NCBI RefSeq assembly: GCF_900155605.1
Contig: NZ_LT707420.1
Location: 1,358,842 to 1,422,841, forward strand
DNA from: Actinomyces marseillensis
GTDB lineage: Bacteria; Actinomycetota; Actinomycetes; Actinomycetales; Actinomycetaceae
Direction of reading: 5' to 3'
Length of the DNA: 64,000 bases
Shown here: positions 44,217 through 53,654 of the stretch, piece by piece
Position numbering within the stretch: position 1 is the first letter of the stretch
Layout: every line of letters starts with the position of its first letter
Program-made: the position numbers and the translations under genes
The notes under the pieces: model-generated
Seen by the model: the letters and a program-made list of their open reading frames with translations, nothing else
What the model was told of the DNA's origin: nothing
Database searches by the model: none

Positions 44217-45781
44217 TGTCGGCTCTGGTGATGAGCACAGAAACCGAGTACGGCATCTATTCACCTTCAGATCCTGGAGCTGATCCCGTCGATCTTTCGT
44301 GTCGGATCGTTGATGCCTATTCGAAGATTTCGCGTCGCGGGACTCGAAGTGAAGGGAGTGAACCCGTTCGCTGGGATTACACAGCCGAAGACCCGCTCAA
44401 TGATTTACGTGGAATGCGATTGACTCGCGCGGCTGCTGACCCCTCGATGCTCACTGACGATCCCTACCACCTCGCTCCCTCGGGTGGAAGTGAGACTCTG
44501 CCACTGCCTCGGCGATCACAGGGATATTTGCCAGCAGCGGTTTCCTCGGTTCTTACGAATGGAGCACGGCTCTATGTTGACCATGCGCACCCGGAATATT
44601 CCGCGCCTGAGACAACTAATGCGCGCGATGGCGTGCTTTGGGATCGAGCCGGGGAAGTCATTGCACGACGAATGATGGCGGTTGCCCGCGAGGCTGGCGA
44701 AGACATCGTATTAGTCAAGAACAACACTGATGGCAAGGGTGCAGCATACGGTACTCACGAGAACTATCAGATCAGCCGCACCATCGATTTAGACGATCTT
44801 GTACGAGGACTGACCCCCTTCTTCGTCACGCGTCCAGTGATCTGCGGAGCGGGGCGTGTAGGAATCGGACAGCGCAGTGAAGTCGCTGGCTTTCAGATTG
44901 CCCAACGCGCCGACTTCGTCGAAAACGAGGTTGGCCTTGAGACGACCTTCAACAGACCGATTATTAATACTCGCGATGAGGCCCACGCCAATCCCGCATA
45001 TTACAGGCGTCTTCACGTGATCGGTGGAGATGGTAATCAATTCGATTCTTCGATTTTCCTGCGCTTGGGCACTACCGCGCTGGTATTAAAAGCGATCGAG
45101 GCGGGCCTGGGGATGGAGTGGGATGCGCTTGCACTCGATGATCCGGTTCAAGAAACATGGAATATCAGTCATGATCCGACCTTGACCTACCAGGCCAGTT
45201 GCGTAGGAGGAGCGCGCAGCGCGCTCGATATCCAAAAGATCTATCTTGAGCTCGTTCATGAAAGCCTCACACGCACCGGAGTCGCCTTAAGCGAAGAAGA
45301 AGAACTCGTCATGCGCTACTGGGAGGACATTCTCAGCCGTATGTCGAGTGATCTCTTCAGTGTCGCAACGGAAGTCGAATGGGTGGGTAAGTACCAACTT
45401 TTCGATCGTCAGCGTGCGCGTTTGGGCACTTCTTGGGATGACCCGAGGCTTGCTGCAATGGACCTGCAGTGGGCGGATTTGCGTGAGGACCGTTCCTTGG
45501 TTGTCGCGCTGGAGCGGGCAGGCCGTGTCAAGCGGATGTTCACTGCCGAACAGGTTGAACATGCAGCCGATTGGGCTCCTGAAAACACCCGGGCGTACCT
45601 ACGCGGGTATGCTGTAAGAAATCTTCCCGCACTTGCTGCGGCCTCGTGGACTTCACTATGTGAACGCCGGGGCGATCACATGATTCGTAGGCCGCTCGTC
45701 GAAGCGGCCGGTATCGATGCCACACTTTTGGCTGATCTTGAGCGCGGTACACTGATCCGTGCAGAAGAGGAGGAAAGATGA
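44213..45781 (+). CDS. dop: Deamidase/depupylase Dop
   Basis: A 522-aa ligase-fold enzyme that deamidates the C-terminal glutamine of Pup and removes Pup from substrates. The start TETEYGIYS, the catalytic-aspartate strand NGARLYVDHAHPEYSAPE near residue 120, and the RPIINTRDEAHAN block mark the Dop/PafA family. Its length over PafA comes from the Dop-specific insert near residue 40-75. ATG 44213 or 44216 may start translation. It overlaps pup by four bases. Confidence 0.95.
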   Translation: MMSALVMSTETEYGIYSPSDPGADPVDLSCRIVDAYSKISRRGTRSEGSEPVRWDYTAEDPLNDLRGMRLTRAAADPSMLTDDPYHLAPSGGSETLPLPRRSQGYLPAAVSSVLTNGARLYVDHAHPEYSAPETTNARDGVLWDRAGEVIARRMMAVAREAGEDIVLVKNNTDGKGAAYGTHENYQISRTIDLDDLVRGLTPFFVTRPVICGAGRVGIGQRSEVAGFQIAQRADFVENEVGLETTFNRPIINTRDEAHANPAYYRRLHVIGGDGNQFDSSIFLRLGTTALVLKAIEAGLGMEWDALALDDPVQETWNISHDPTLTYQASCVGGARSALDIQKIYLELVHESLTRTGVALSEEEELVMRYWEDILSRMSSDLFSVATEVEWVGKYQLFDRQRARLGTSWDDPRLAAMDLQWADLREDRSLVVALERAGRVKRMFTAEQVEHAADWAPENTRAYLRGYAVRNLPALAAASWTSLCERRGDHMIRRPLVEAAGIDATLLADLERGTLIRAEEEER

Positions 45782-45963
45782 GTCTTTCACAGTTATTTGC
45801 TGGCGGTAGCGGGCACGAAGATGACGAGGCCGCGGGCCAGGTCCACGCCTCGTCTTCCGCGCAGACTGATTCTCTCGACGCACTGCTTGATGAGATTGAT
45901 ACCGTTCTTGAAACCAATGCGGAATCATTCGTTCAGGGATTTGTCCAAAAGGGAGGACAGTGA
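45778..45963 (+). CDS. pup: Prokaryotic ubiquitin-like protein Pup
   Basis: A 61-aa disordered modifier. The C-terminal helix (SLDALLDEIDTVLETNAESFVQGFVQKGGQ) is split here only for description; its end GGQ at 59-61 is the conjugation site after Dop converts Gln to Glu. The ATG overlaps the dop stop. pafA follows after one base; prcB and prcA, found here in mycobacteria, are missing. Confidence 0.97.
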   Translation: MSLSQLFAGGSGHEDDEAAGQVHASSSAQTDSLDALLDEIDTVLETNAESFVQGFVQKGGQ

Positions 45964-45964
45964 G

Positions 45965-47365
45965 GTGAGGCGCCGAGTCGTCGGCATCGAGACCGAGTAT
46001 GGGCTAACCTGCGCGACGCGTTCAGGTGCACCTCCGATTCATGATGCTGATGCTGCCGCACGTTTATTGTTCGCGCCACTCGCCCTAAGTGGTCGCGCTC
46101 CCAATGTCTACCTGCGAAATGGTGGGCGTCTTTACCTTGATGTGGGAGCTCACCCCGAGTACGCGACTGCCGAATGCGACTCTTTTGAAGACCTTCTTGC
46201 CCAGCACCGCTGCGGTGATGAGTTACTCAACCAACTCAATGATCGAACCCGTGCAGAACTTGAGGGATTAGCAGATCCCGAAAGGATCTACTTGTTCCGG
46301 AACAATGTGGACTCTGCAGGGAACAGCTTCGGCTGCCATGAAAATTATCTTCTTCACCGTCGTCGCGACTTCCGGCAAGTCGCTCAAGGCCTGGTTGCCT
46401 TCTTTGTCACGCGATTGGTACTTGTTGGTGCGGGGCACCTGAGGCGTTCGGGGAACAAACTTAGCTATTGTTTTTCACAGCGCGCAGAGCAGATGTGGGA
46501 GGCCGTCTCCTCAGCGACCACGCGAACTCGTCCAATCATCAATACGCGTGACGAGCCTTTGGCCGACGCGGGCCAATACCGTAGACTCCACGTCATCAGC
46601 GGTGACACGAATGTGTGCGAGGCGACGACATTCCTCAAAGTGGGAATGACTTCTTTGGTCTTAGATGCCGTCGAAGACGGGATGAATCTGTCAGATCTTG
46701 AATTGGCCGATCCCATGCTGGCAATTCGTCAGGTTAATCAAGACCTGTCGGCTCAAGTGAAGATTCCGATGGCACATGGTGGGGAGCTTTCTGCCCTCGA
46801 CATCCAAGAGCGGATTCTTCAACGCGTGGTCGATGTACTGGGAATTGATTTGGGCGATTCTTCATGCGACGCTTCGACTCGCCAAGTTATTGATCTGTGG
46901 CGACGAGCACTTGCGGCCCTACGCAGTGGTGACTGGTCGTCTGTTGATCGCGAACTCGATTTCGCCATTAAGTTCCGTTTGATCCAGGAGTATCTCAAGC
47001 GTAAACAGACCACGCTTGATGATCCGCGAGTTGCACGTTTGCTGTTGTCCTATCACGACATTGGTCCCAACGGGCTTCGTCGCGGATTGGAAAGTAGCGG
47101 TCTCATGCGACGCCTCACAACCGAGGAACAAGTGCAACAAGCCTGCATTCAGGCGCCGCAATCAACGCGCGCGCATCTTCGTTCTTCGATCATTAATGCT
47201 GCAGAAACTGCTGGCATTGAATTGGCAATTGACTGGGTGCGCGCTTCGCGAATTGATGATCCCAGTCGCTACGTTCTGATGAATGATCCTTTCGCGACCG
47301 AATCTGAATCCGTTGATCAGTTCATCTCAGGGTTGCGCGCTCGAGACGAATTCCTTCCAGCATGA
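45965..47365 (+). CDS. pafA: Pup-protein ligase PafA
   Basis: A 466-aa ligase that joins the Pup C-terminal glutamate to substrate lysines using ATP. GTG 45965 gives MRRRVVGIETEYGLTC, the family's N-terminus; the frame is open upstream through pup but that part is not real. GGRLYLDVGAHPEYATAE near residue 57 carries the catalytic aspartate and RPIINTRDEP the second block. It overlaps the FKBP gene by four bases. Confidence 0.95.
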   Translation: MRRRVVGIETEYGLTCATRSGAPPIHDADAAARLLFAPLALSGRAPNVYLRNGGRLYLDVGAHPEYATAECDSFEDLLAQHRCGDELLNQLNDRTRAELEGLADPERIYLFRNNVDSAGNSFGCHENYLLHRRRDFRQVAQGLVAFFVTRLVLVGAGHLRRSGNKLSYCFSQRAEQMWEAVSSATTRTRPIINTRDEPLADAGQYRRLHVISGDTNVCEATTFLKVGMTSLVLDAVEDGMNLSDLELADPMLAIRQVNQDLSAQVKIPMAHGGELSALDIQERILQRVVDVLGIDLGDSSCDASTRQVIDLWRRALAALRSGDWSSVDRELDFAIKFRLIQEYLKRKQTTLDDPRVARLLLSYHDIGPNGLRRGLESSGLMRRLTTEEQVQQACIQAPQSTRAHLRSSIINAAETAGIELAIDWVRASRIDDPSRYVLMNDPFATESESVDQFISGLRARDEFLPA

Positions 47366-48354
47366 GTGAACACGCTCAGAGTTTGAGTTCTCGACGTCAG
47401 CGTATGCGCGGTGCCCGTCGACAGTCGCAGCGCCCGAGGCGACGCTGGGTCTTTGCGCTTATTGCGCTATTAGTTGTGTGCGCAGTAATTGCTTCTTCTG
47501 TGTGGTTTGTCGTGCATAGGAATGCTAGCTCCGTCTCGGGCGATGCCCCTCGTTCTGTTCTAGCCTCAGTTGAGGTCTCCGGACGTGTTGGTGCGACGCC
47601 CACGGTCAAGTTGAGTGAACCGCTTCAAATTGTCAGCACAAAACATGCGATTATTTCGCAGGGCGAAGGTCGTGCGATTACCGCCGGTTCCCCGGTTCTT
47701 TTATCCGTCACTGTCTTCGATGCGCGCACGGGTGAGCTGCTTTCCCCCAATGGACGCCCACGCCTCGTCGTCGGCCGGGCTGACAATGACTCGCTGGGGG
47801 CGGACCTGGCCCGCGAAGTGACGGGACGAAGCGAGGGAAGCCGTCTCCTCATTGCTCGCCCTCTTTCGAATGCTCCGGCCTCGAACGTATCCGCAACTCC
47901 CACGACGCGTCTAAACACCGGCGAAGTCGTCGTCATCGATATCTTGCCGACCCTGGCCTCGGGGCAAGCCTCCGCGCAAGTTAATGGAAGCGGTCCGCTT
48001 GAAGTTACGATGCGCGATGAAGGCCCTGTCATCACTCATGGTGATCAGCTTCCTTCAGGCCCAACTGTCCAGCCGCTACTCACTGGTTCGGGCGGTCAGG
48101 TGCGCGCCGATGATGACATTGTCGTTCAGTATTTCGTCAGCGGGTGGAGCGATGGGATTGAACGCGAATCTACCTGGCGAACGGGTGTTCCTGAACGCGT
48201 CCGGCTCAGCGAACTTATGCCGGGTCTTCGGCCCCTTCTTATCGACCAAAAAGTCGGTTCACGTCTAGCGATCACTCTTCCGCCTGATCAAGCAACCGGT
48301 GACGATACTTTGTGCATCATCATCGATATCCTGGCGACGGCTCCGGCCTCATAG
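47362..48354 (+). CDS. Membrane-anchored FKBP-type peptidyl-prolyl isomerase
   Basis: A 330-aa protein. A basic N-terminus and one helix at about residues 30-52 anchor it, with the rest outside. The C-terminal 110 residues are FKBP-like (DIVVQYFVSGWSDG ... STWRTGVPERVRLSELMPGL ... GSRLAITLPP), with a weaker copy around 70-200. Several consensus active-site residues are replaced, so isomerase activity is uncertain. It is last in the pupylation operon, a position also seen in other actinobacteria. Confidence 0.85.
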   Translation: MSEHAQSLSSRRQRMRGARRQSQRPRRRWVFALIALLVVCAVIASSVWFVVHRNASSVSGDAPRSVLASVEVSGRVGATPTVKLSEPLQIVSTKHAIISQGEGRAITAGSPVLLSVTVFDARTGELLSPNGRPRLVVGRADNDSLGADLAREVTGRSEGSRLLIARPLSNAPASNVSATPTTRLNTGEVVVIDILPTLASGQASAQVNGSGPLEVTMRDEGPVITHGDQLPSGPTVQPLLTGSGGQVRADDDIVVQYFVSGWSDGIERESTWRTGVPERVRLSELMPGLRPLLIDQKVGSRLAITLPPDQATGDDTLCIIIDILATAPAS

Positions 48355-48401
48355 TGTGGCTTCCTTGGAAGCCCTGAGCGTAAGTGTGAGAAACTACGAA
48401 C

Positions 48402-49625
48402 ATGCTCAGATGGCTTACTGCAGGTGAATCACACGGTCCAGCGCTGGTCGCAACTCTTGAGGGCATGCCTTCTGGGGTTGAACTGACCACCCAGACTATT
48501 CGCGATGCCCTTGCACGACGTCGTTTGGGCGCCGGACGTGGTGCGCGTCAGAAGTTTGAAGCTGACGAAGTGCGAATTCTTGGGGGAGTCCGCCATGGGC
48601 TGACAACTGGCGCTCCAATCGTGATTGAGATTGCGAATTCTGAATGGCCGAAGTGGGAGAAGGTGATGTCCGCCGATCCTGTTTCGCCCGAGGATCTTCT
48701 CGTCGACGCTGGTAAAGGTGATGAGCGTGAAGTTGCGCGAAATCGCGCGCTGACAAAACCTCGTCCCGGGCATGCAGATCTTCCGGGTGTCTTGTCTTAC
48801 GATCTTGATGAAATTCGCCCGATTCTTGAGCGAGCGAGCGCACGCGAAACGGCTGCTCGCGTTGCTTTAGGAGCTTGCGTAGAGGCTTTTCTGCGTCAGC
48901 TTGCAAACATCGAACTGGTTTCCCATGTGGTTGGCGTTGGGCCATGCGAAGCGAAGTCGAGTCGCCTTCCCTTGCCATCTGATGAAGAACATCTGAATGC
49001 CTCGCCGATGCGCGCACTCGATAAGGATGATGAATCCGAATTTTTGGCATGTGTCGAGGAAACCCGCGCCGCTGGCGATACCGTTGGCGGAATCGTTGAA
49101 GTCGTGGCGTGGAATGTTCCGATTGGGGTAGGGACTCACGTTCAATCTGATCGCCGTCTTGATGCGCAGCTTGCTGCAGCCCTGATGTCCATTCAATCTG
49201 TCAAGGGCGTTGAGATCGGCGACGGATTCGCGCAATCGCGCCTGCCTGGCTCCCAGGCTCACGACGAGATTATTCGAGCCGCCGATGGAACTCTCACGAG
49301 GGCCTCGAACCGCGCTGGTGGCATAGAAGGCGGAACATCAAACGGTCAGGCGATCGTCGTGCGCGCTGCCTTTAAGCCGATCTCAACCGTGCCCCACGCT
49401 TTGAGGACGGTTGATCTTGCGACGGGTGAAGACGCACGAGCTCTTCATCAGCGCTCTGACACCTGCCAGGTGGTCCCCGGTGCAGTCATTGCCGAGGCCG
49501 AGGTCGCTTTGGTCCTTGCCCGTGCTTTGAGCGATCATGCGGGGGGTAATTCCTTGAGGGAGTGCAAGCGCAATCTTGAGGCTTACTGCGCGCATATCAG
49601 TGAGCGACTTGGACTGACGCAGTGA
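48402..49625 (+). CDS. aroC: Chorismate synthase
   Basis: A 407-aa FMN-dependent lyase that forms chorismate. Family signatures are GESHGPALVATLEGMPSG at the start, RPGHADLPGVLSYD near 120 and the conserved SNRAGGIEGGTSNG block near 305. Length is typical of actinobacteria. There is no clear ribosome binding site; GAAACT six bases upstream could be a weak -10 of a leaderless transcript. It overlaps aroK-aroB by four bases. Confidence 0.95.
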   Translation: MLRWLTAGESHGPALVATLEGMPSGVELTTQTIRDALARRRLGAGRGARQKFEADEVRILGGVRHGLTTGAPIVIEIANSEWPKWEKVMSADPVSPEDLLVDAGKGDEREVARNRALTKPRPGHADLPGVLSYDLDEIRPILERASARETAARVALGACVEAFLRQLANIELVSHVVGVGPCEAKSSRLPLPSDEEHLNASPMRALDKDDESEFLACVEETRAAGDTVGGIVEVVAWNVPIGVGTHVQSDRRLDAQLAAALMSIQSVKGVEIGDGFAQSRLPGSQAHDEIIRAADGTLTRASNRAGGIEGGTSNGQAIVVRAAFKPISTVPHALRTVDLATGEDARALHQRSDTCQVVPGAVIAEAEVALVLARALSDHAGGNSLRECKRNLEAYCAHISERLGLTQ

Positions 49626-51205
49626 ATGCGGCAGTGATTGTTCTCGTTGGGATGCCAGCGAGCGGCAAGAGCCGAGTTGGACGTGAGCTTGCCGCTGCAC
49701 TGGGCGTCGCACACCGTGACTCTGATTCACTCATTGAAAGTAGCCAAGGGCGGAGTATCCCCGAGATATTTGCCAGCGACGGCGAGGCCGCTTTCCGCAC
49801 AATCGAAGAAGAGGTCATTGGTCAGGCCCTTGAGCTTCCAGGTGTTTTGTCTCTAGGAGGCGGCGCGCTTATCAGTGCGCGCACACGTGAACGACTGCGC
49901 GGTCGGTGTGTGATCTACATCGAAGCTGAACTGAGCGAGTTGCTTCGGCGCGCTGGCGGATCGACGCGTCCACTCCTCGCTGGAAACGCGGAAGAACGCC
50001 TCAAAGAGCTGTGGGAACAGCGAAAAGACTATTTCCGTGAGGTCGCGTCGGTAACTGTTCAGACGAATGCTGGTCCATCTCAAGAAGTCGTCCAGCAAAT
50101 CCTTGGCGCGTTGGGAGAGATAACCATGGTTCGTACCATTCCTGTCGAAGTAGATCAGCCCTACGATGTTGTGATCGCACGCGATTTTCCTATCGCTGCC
50201 GTCACCGAGAAACTTCGTGAAAATGCGACAAAGATCTTGATCCTGTGCGCGCCGCCGCTTCACACTTATGCGCGTTCTATGATGCGCAAACTTCAAGATC
50301 TGGGCTACACGACAATCACCCACGTTCTTCCTGATGGGGAAGATGCAAAGACAATCGATAATCTTTCTGATCTTTGGGACCTCGCCGGACGCGAGAGAAT
50401 TGGGCGAGCTGATTGCGTTGTCGCGATCGGTGGGGGAGCAACGACAGATGTTGGTGGTTTCCTTGCTGCCTCCTGGCTTCGAGGAATTGACTTTATTGCG
50501 GTTCCAACGACACTTTTGGGAATGGTCGATGCCTCAGTTGGAGGAAAGACCGGTATTAACACTGCGGTGGGTAAGAACCTTGTTGGAGCTTTCCATTCTC
50601 CGCGTCGCGTCATCGTCGACCTTGACCATTTGAAGACGCTGAGCGAGCAAGACTACCGAGCGGGTTTGGGAGAGGTCGTCAAATGCGGTTTTATTGCTGA
50701 TCCGCGGATCCTAGAGATCGTCGAATCTGATCCTGAGGAGATCTTTGATCCGGACGGAGAGATTATTGCTGAACTCATCGAACGTTCGATTGCGGTCAAA
50801 GCTCGTGTAGTGAGTATGGATCTGCACGAGAGTGGCCCGCGCGAGTTTCTTAATTATGGCCATACTCTGGCCCATGCCATCGAAAAGCTTGAGAACTTCG
50901 AGTTTCGCCACGGTGATGCGGTCGCCATCGGCTGCGTATTTGCGGCTCATCTTGCCCATCAGCGAGGTCTTCTTACCGAAGAAGACGTCCTTCGTCATGA
51001 GCATGACTTTGCTTCTCTTGGGTTGCCAACGCATTATCTCGATGCGTCAATCGAAGATCTTCTCAACGTCATGCTTTCCGATAAAAAGGTGCGTGCCGGC
51101 GTTTTGAGATTCGTGCTTCTTGATGGGATCGAGAATCCTGTAACACTTCCTATTACTCCCGATGAAGTGCGCGTATGCGCTGAGTCAATGGGAATGAAGC
51201 ATTGA
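49622..51205 (+). CDS. aroKB: Bifunctional shikimate kinase / 3-dehydroquinate synthase
   Basis: A 527-aa fusion of two shikimate-pathway enzymes. Residues 1-165 are AroK (Walker A GMPASGKSRVGREL, substrate site HRDSDSLIE, LSLGGGAL, lid RPLL). Residues about 172-527 are AroB (VVAIGGGATTDVGGFLAASW, PTTLLGMVDASVGGKTGIN, zinc ligands in LNYGHTLAHAIE and FEFRHGDAVAIG). The fusion is known from bifidobacteria and actinomycetes. GTG 49622 overlaps aroC; TTG 51202 of the next gene overlaps its stop. Confidence 0.94.
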   Translation: MNAAVIVLVGMPASGKSRVGRELAAALGVAHRDSDSLIESSQGRSIPEIFASDGEAAFRTIEEEVIGQALELPGVLSLGGGALISARTRERLRGRCVIYIEAELSELLRRAGGSTRPLLAGNAEERLKELWEQRKDYFREVASVTVQTNAGPSQEVVQQILGALGEITMVRTIPVEVDQPYDVVIARDFPIAAVTEKLRENATKILILCAPPLHTYARSMMRKLQDLGYTTITHVLPDGEDAKTIDNLSDLWDLAGRERIGRADCVVAIGGGATTDVGGFLAASWLRGIDFIAVPTTLLGMVDASVGGKTGINTAVGKNLVGAFHSPRRVIVDLDHLKTLSEQDYRAGLGEVVKCGFIADPRILEIVESDPEEIFDPDGEIIAELIERSIAVKARVVSMDLHESGPREFLNYGHTLAHAIEKLENFEFRHGDAVAIGCVFAAHLAHQRGLLTEEDVLRHEHDFASLGLPTHYLDASIEDLLNVMLSDKKVRAGVLRFVLLDGIENPVTLPITPDEVRVCAESMGMKH

Positions 51206-51738
51206 GTTCGGCTATTACCCCCAAGCTTGTTTTGGTGGGGACTTCGGGGAGCGGGAAGACGACAATTGCCCGTGAGATCGCGGCTCGATGCGGGCTCAGC
51301 GTTACCGAAGACATCGATATCCTTCAGTCAGAGTATTCGCGTTCATTCGACGAACTCGTCGCGGATGAAGATTTTCCTTTTGATCGTGCGCTTGAAGATG
51401 CCGGTGAGCGGCTTTTGAGCGGCGTGTGCGATATTGCGGTGCTCTCACCATCGCAGGCGCGTCATCAAAGAATTATCGACCGTTTGATTGCTTTGAAGAA
51501 GCAGGGGAGCGCTGTTGTTCTTCTCCAGCTTCCCATTGATCAAGCCGCGCGACGCGTTGGCCTCAATGCTCCACGCTCCGTGGGGCTTGGCGCACCACGC
51601 TCGTTATTTGCGATGATGACCCGCGAATTGGATCGCACCTACCTTGAGTTTGCTAGTTTTTCTTGTGACACTGGTTTAAAAACTCCGAGTGAGGTAGCGG
51701 AGAATATCATCGTGGCGTGTAAGATGGCCACGGTTTAA
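51202..51738 (+). CDS. Shikimate kinase-like P-loop protein, degenerate
   Basis: A 178-aa protein beginning with Walker [18 protein letters not shown] and a DID motif (TEDIDIL) like shikimate kinase. The GGG shikimate loop is replaced by LSPSQARH, and the lid is a repeat-like [13 protein letters not shown]. It is probably a diverged AroK paralog; substrate unknown. The TTG start overlaps the aroK-aroB stop. It sits before efp. Confidence 0.75.
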   Translation: MSSAITPKLVLVGTSGSGKTTIAREIAARCGLSVTEDIDILQSEYSRSFDELVADEDFPFDRALEDAGERLLSGVCDIAVLSPSQARHQRIIDRLIALKKQGSAVVLLQLPIDQAARRVGLNAPRSVGLGAPRSLFAMMTRELDRTYLEFASFSCDTGLKTPSEVAENIIVACKMATV

Positions 51739-51766
51739 ACTCACCCGATTTGGGAGGACTTTTATA

Positions 51767-52330
51767 GTGGCTACGACAAATGATCTGAAGAACGGCCTCG
51801 TCATGGTGATTGACGGCCAGCTGTGGCAGGTTGTTGAATTCCAGCACGTGAAGCCGGGTAAGGGCCCTGCCTTTGTGCGCACCAAGATTAAGAACGTTCT
51901 GTCCGGGAAGACCGTTGACAAGACCTTCAACGCGGGCGTCAAGATCGAAACCGCTACAGTCGATCGTCGCGATATGACGTACCTGTACCAGGATGGCTCC
52001 GATTACGTTTTCATGGATGCTTCTACCTACGAGCAGATTAACGTTCCTGCCGAGGTCGTTGGTGATGCCCGTAACTTCATGGTTGAGAACCAGGACGTCA
52101 TTGTTTCTCAGCATGACGGCGCGGTTCTGTTCATCGAACTTCCCGCAACCGTCGTCTTGACGATCACCCACACCGAGCCCGGCCTGCAGGGCGATCGTTC
52201 TTCCGCTGGCACCAAGCCCGCGACCCTCGAGACCGGCTACGAGATTCAGGTTCCGCTCTTCATGGAAGAAGGAACACGAGTCAAGGTCGATACCCGCGAT
52301 GGCTCTTACTCCGGACGCGTGACCGACTGA
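51767..52330 (+). CDS. efp: Elongation factor P
   Basis: A 187-aa three-domain beta-barrel factor that rescues ribosomes stalled at polyproline. The KOW-like domain has [14 protein letters not shown]; its lysine-containing loop tip is the region modified in other bacteria. The C-terminal OB domain ends [14 protein letters not shown] 51767 follows GGGAGGA. Two bases separate it from nusB. Confidence 0.96.
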   Translation: MATTNDLKNGLVMVIDGQLWQVVEFQHVKPGKGPAFVRTKIKNVLSGKTVDKTFNAGVKIETATVDRRDMTYLYQDGSDYVFMDASTYEQINVPAEVVGDARNFMVENQDVIVSQHDGAVLFIELPATVVLTITHTEPGLQGDRSSAGTKPATLETGYEIQVPLFMEEGTRVKVDTRDGSYSGRVTD

Positions 52331-52332
52331 TA

Positions 52333-52878
52333 ATGTCTCACAAGAAGCACCAATTCACTTCTCGGACGAAGGCTCGCAAGCGTGCTGCCGACGTCGTTTA
52401 TGAGGCCGACCAGCGTGGCATGGGCAGGAATGCGAGCGTGCTGCGCGATCTCCTTCGCGAACGCAAGGTAATCACCGCCGCACTGACTCCGCTGCCCGAC
52501 TATTCGATTCAAATTATCGAAGGAGTTGCCGATGAGCTGTATCGGATTGATCGGCTCATTGATTCTCATGCGCGAACGGGCTTAGATCGAGTTCCTGCGG
52601 TCGACCGCGCAGTTTTGCGCGTCGCGGTGTGGGAAATGCTGTCAAACTCCGAAGACGTTCCTCCGGTGATTGCGATTGACGAGGCGATTTCCATCGTCAA
52701 GTCGATTTCCACCGAAGAGTCTGCGGGCTTCGTCAACGCCATCCTTGACGCCATTCGCCGAGACATCGAATCACCGAGCTGGTCTCGTCAATCTGTTCAG
52801 GAATCTGAAGATGACATCGACGATGAGCTCAGTGCCGATGAAATCAACGAATTGGATGACCTCTTAGACGAGTACTAA
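52333..52878 (+). CDS. nusB: Transcription antitermination factor NusB
   Basis: A 181-aa helical protein that joins NusE/S10 on boxA RNA for rRNA antitermination. RKRAADVVYEADQRGM starts the fold, and AVDRAVLRVAVWEML and PPVIAIDEAISIVKSISTEESAGFVNAILDAI are its signatures. A 35-residue acidic C-terminal tail extends beyond the usual domain. A strong hairpin follows. Confidence 0.95.
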   Translation: MSHKKHQFTSRTKARKRAADVVYEADQRGMGRNASVLRDLLRERKVITAALTPLPDYSIQIIEGVADELYRIDRLIDSHARTGLDRVPAVDRAVLRVAVWEMLSNSEDVPPVIAIDEAISIVKSISTEESAGFVNAILDAIRRDIESPSWSRQSVQESEDDIDDELSADEINELDDLLDEY

Positions 52879-52890
52879 AACGTCATAATG

Positions 52891-52924
52891 TGTAAACGGG
52901 GTGCTTTCGGGCACCCCGTTTACA
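52891..52924 (+). terminator. Terminator hairpin after nusB
   Basis: TGTAAACGGGGTGC and GCACCCCGTTTACA form a perfect 14-base-pair stem around tttcgg, 12 bases after the nusB stop. There is no T run, but the stem is very stable. Confidence 0.75.
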
Positions 52925-53311
52925 CTATAGGGGACACTTCCGAGAGTGTGAGATATGCCATATTTAGTAATTTGTGTTGACGCGCATACTTCCGGTGGAC
53001 ATCACCACACGTGGAACTCAACGTCTCTTCTTAGTTCCGTCAATCGGTGACGGGTCGGCAAAGGTGATGCGCATCCGATGCAGGTCAGCGGCAGTTTCTC
53101 GTAGACAGTAATGCGTGTAGTAGAAACTGAAGCTCTGCAGTTTTTCCGGGTTTGCGAGTCTCTGCTCCGTAATAGTCGCTCGTTGCGAAGCTGCTTCTCA
53201 CGCCTTTAGCTCGTGGAAATTCGCGATTTGTCGGTTGCATTTGCACCAAAAATCATCAAGAAAGTGCGATGCTATTCCTGTCAGGGGAATCTAGAAAAGG
53301 AGCGTAGTGAG
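52925..53311. other. Noncoding stretch between nusB and mihF
   Basis: No gene is convincing in these 387 bases. On the minus strand 53018-53197 is a 59-codon frame without a start codon, ending ADLHRMRITFADPSPIDGTKKRR; the codon before it is a TGA, beyond which the frame reads on. It could be a gene remnant, but I do not recognise it. A 31-codon plus-strand frame at 52955 looks random. In mycobacteria pyrimidine genes precede mihF. Confidence 0.5.
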
Positions 53312-53623
53312 ATGGCACTGCCAGATCTAACTCCGCAACAGCGAGCCGAGGCTCTGGAAAAGGCGACGCGCGCTCGTCGTCGGCGCGCTGAGGTGAAGAA
53401 TGCGCTCAAATCGCGAGAGCTCACTCTTTCAGAGGTCATTGATATGGCCGCTAGTGATGAAGCAATCGCGAAGATGAAGGTGCGTTCTTTGCTTGAAGCC
53501 CTGCCCAGAGTCGGTGTGAGTACTGCTGAAGCTCTCATGAACGAGATCAAGATTGCGCCTTCTAGACGTGTTCGTGGTCTTGGGCAGGTTCAGCGAGAGG
53601 AACTGATTCGCCGCTTCGGCTGA
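53312..53623 (+). CDS. mihF: Integration host factor mIHF
   Basis: A 103-aa nucleoid-associated protein unrelated to E. coli IHF. A long N-terminal helix (LTPQQRAEALEKATRARRRRAEVKNALK) leads to a helix-two-turn-helix DNA-binding part (VRSLLEALPRVGVSTAEALMNEI, then RRVRGLGQVQREELIRRF). AAAAGGAG lies nine bases before the ATG. It precedes gmk, as in mycobacteria. Confidence 0.94.
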   Translation: MALPDLTPQQRAEALEKATRARRRRAEVKNALKSRELTLSEVIDMAASDEAIAKMKVRSLLEALPRVGVSTAEALMNEIKIAPSRRVRGLGQVQREELIRRFG

Positions 53624-53654
53624 AGTTTCGGCTTCACTGTGGCAGCATACAGGC

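Noticed and set aside
52955-53050. 31-codon plus-strand frame after nusB
   Set aside because: Composition looks random, with no family match and a weak ribosome binding site.
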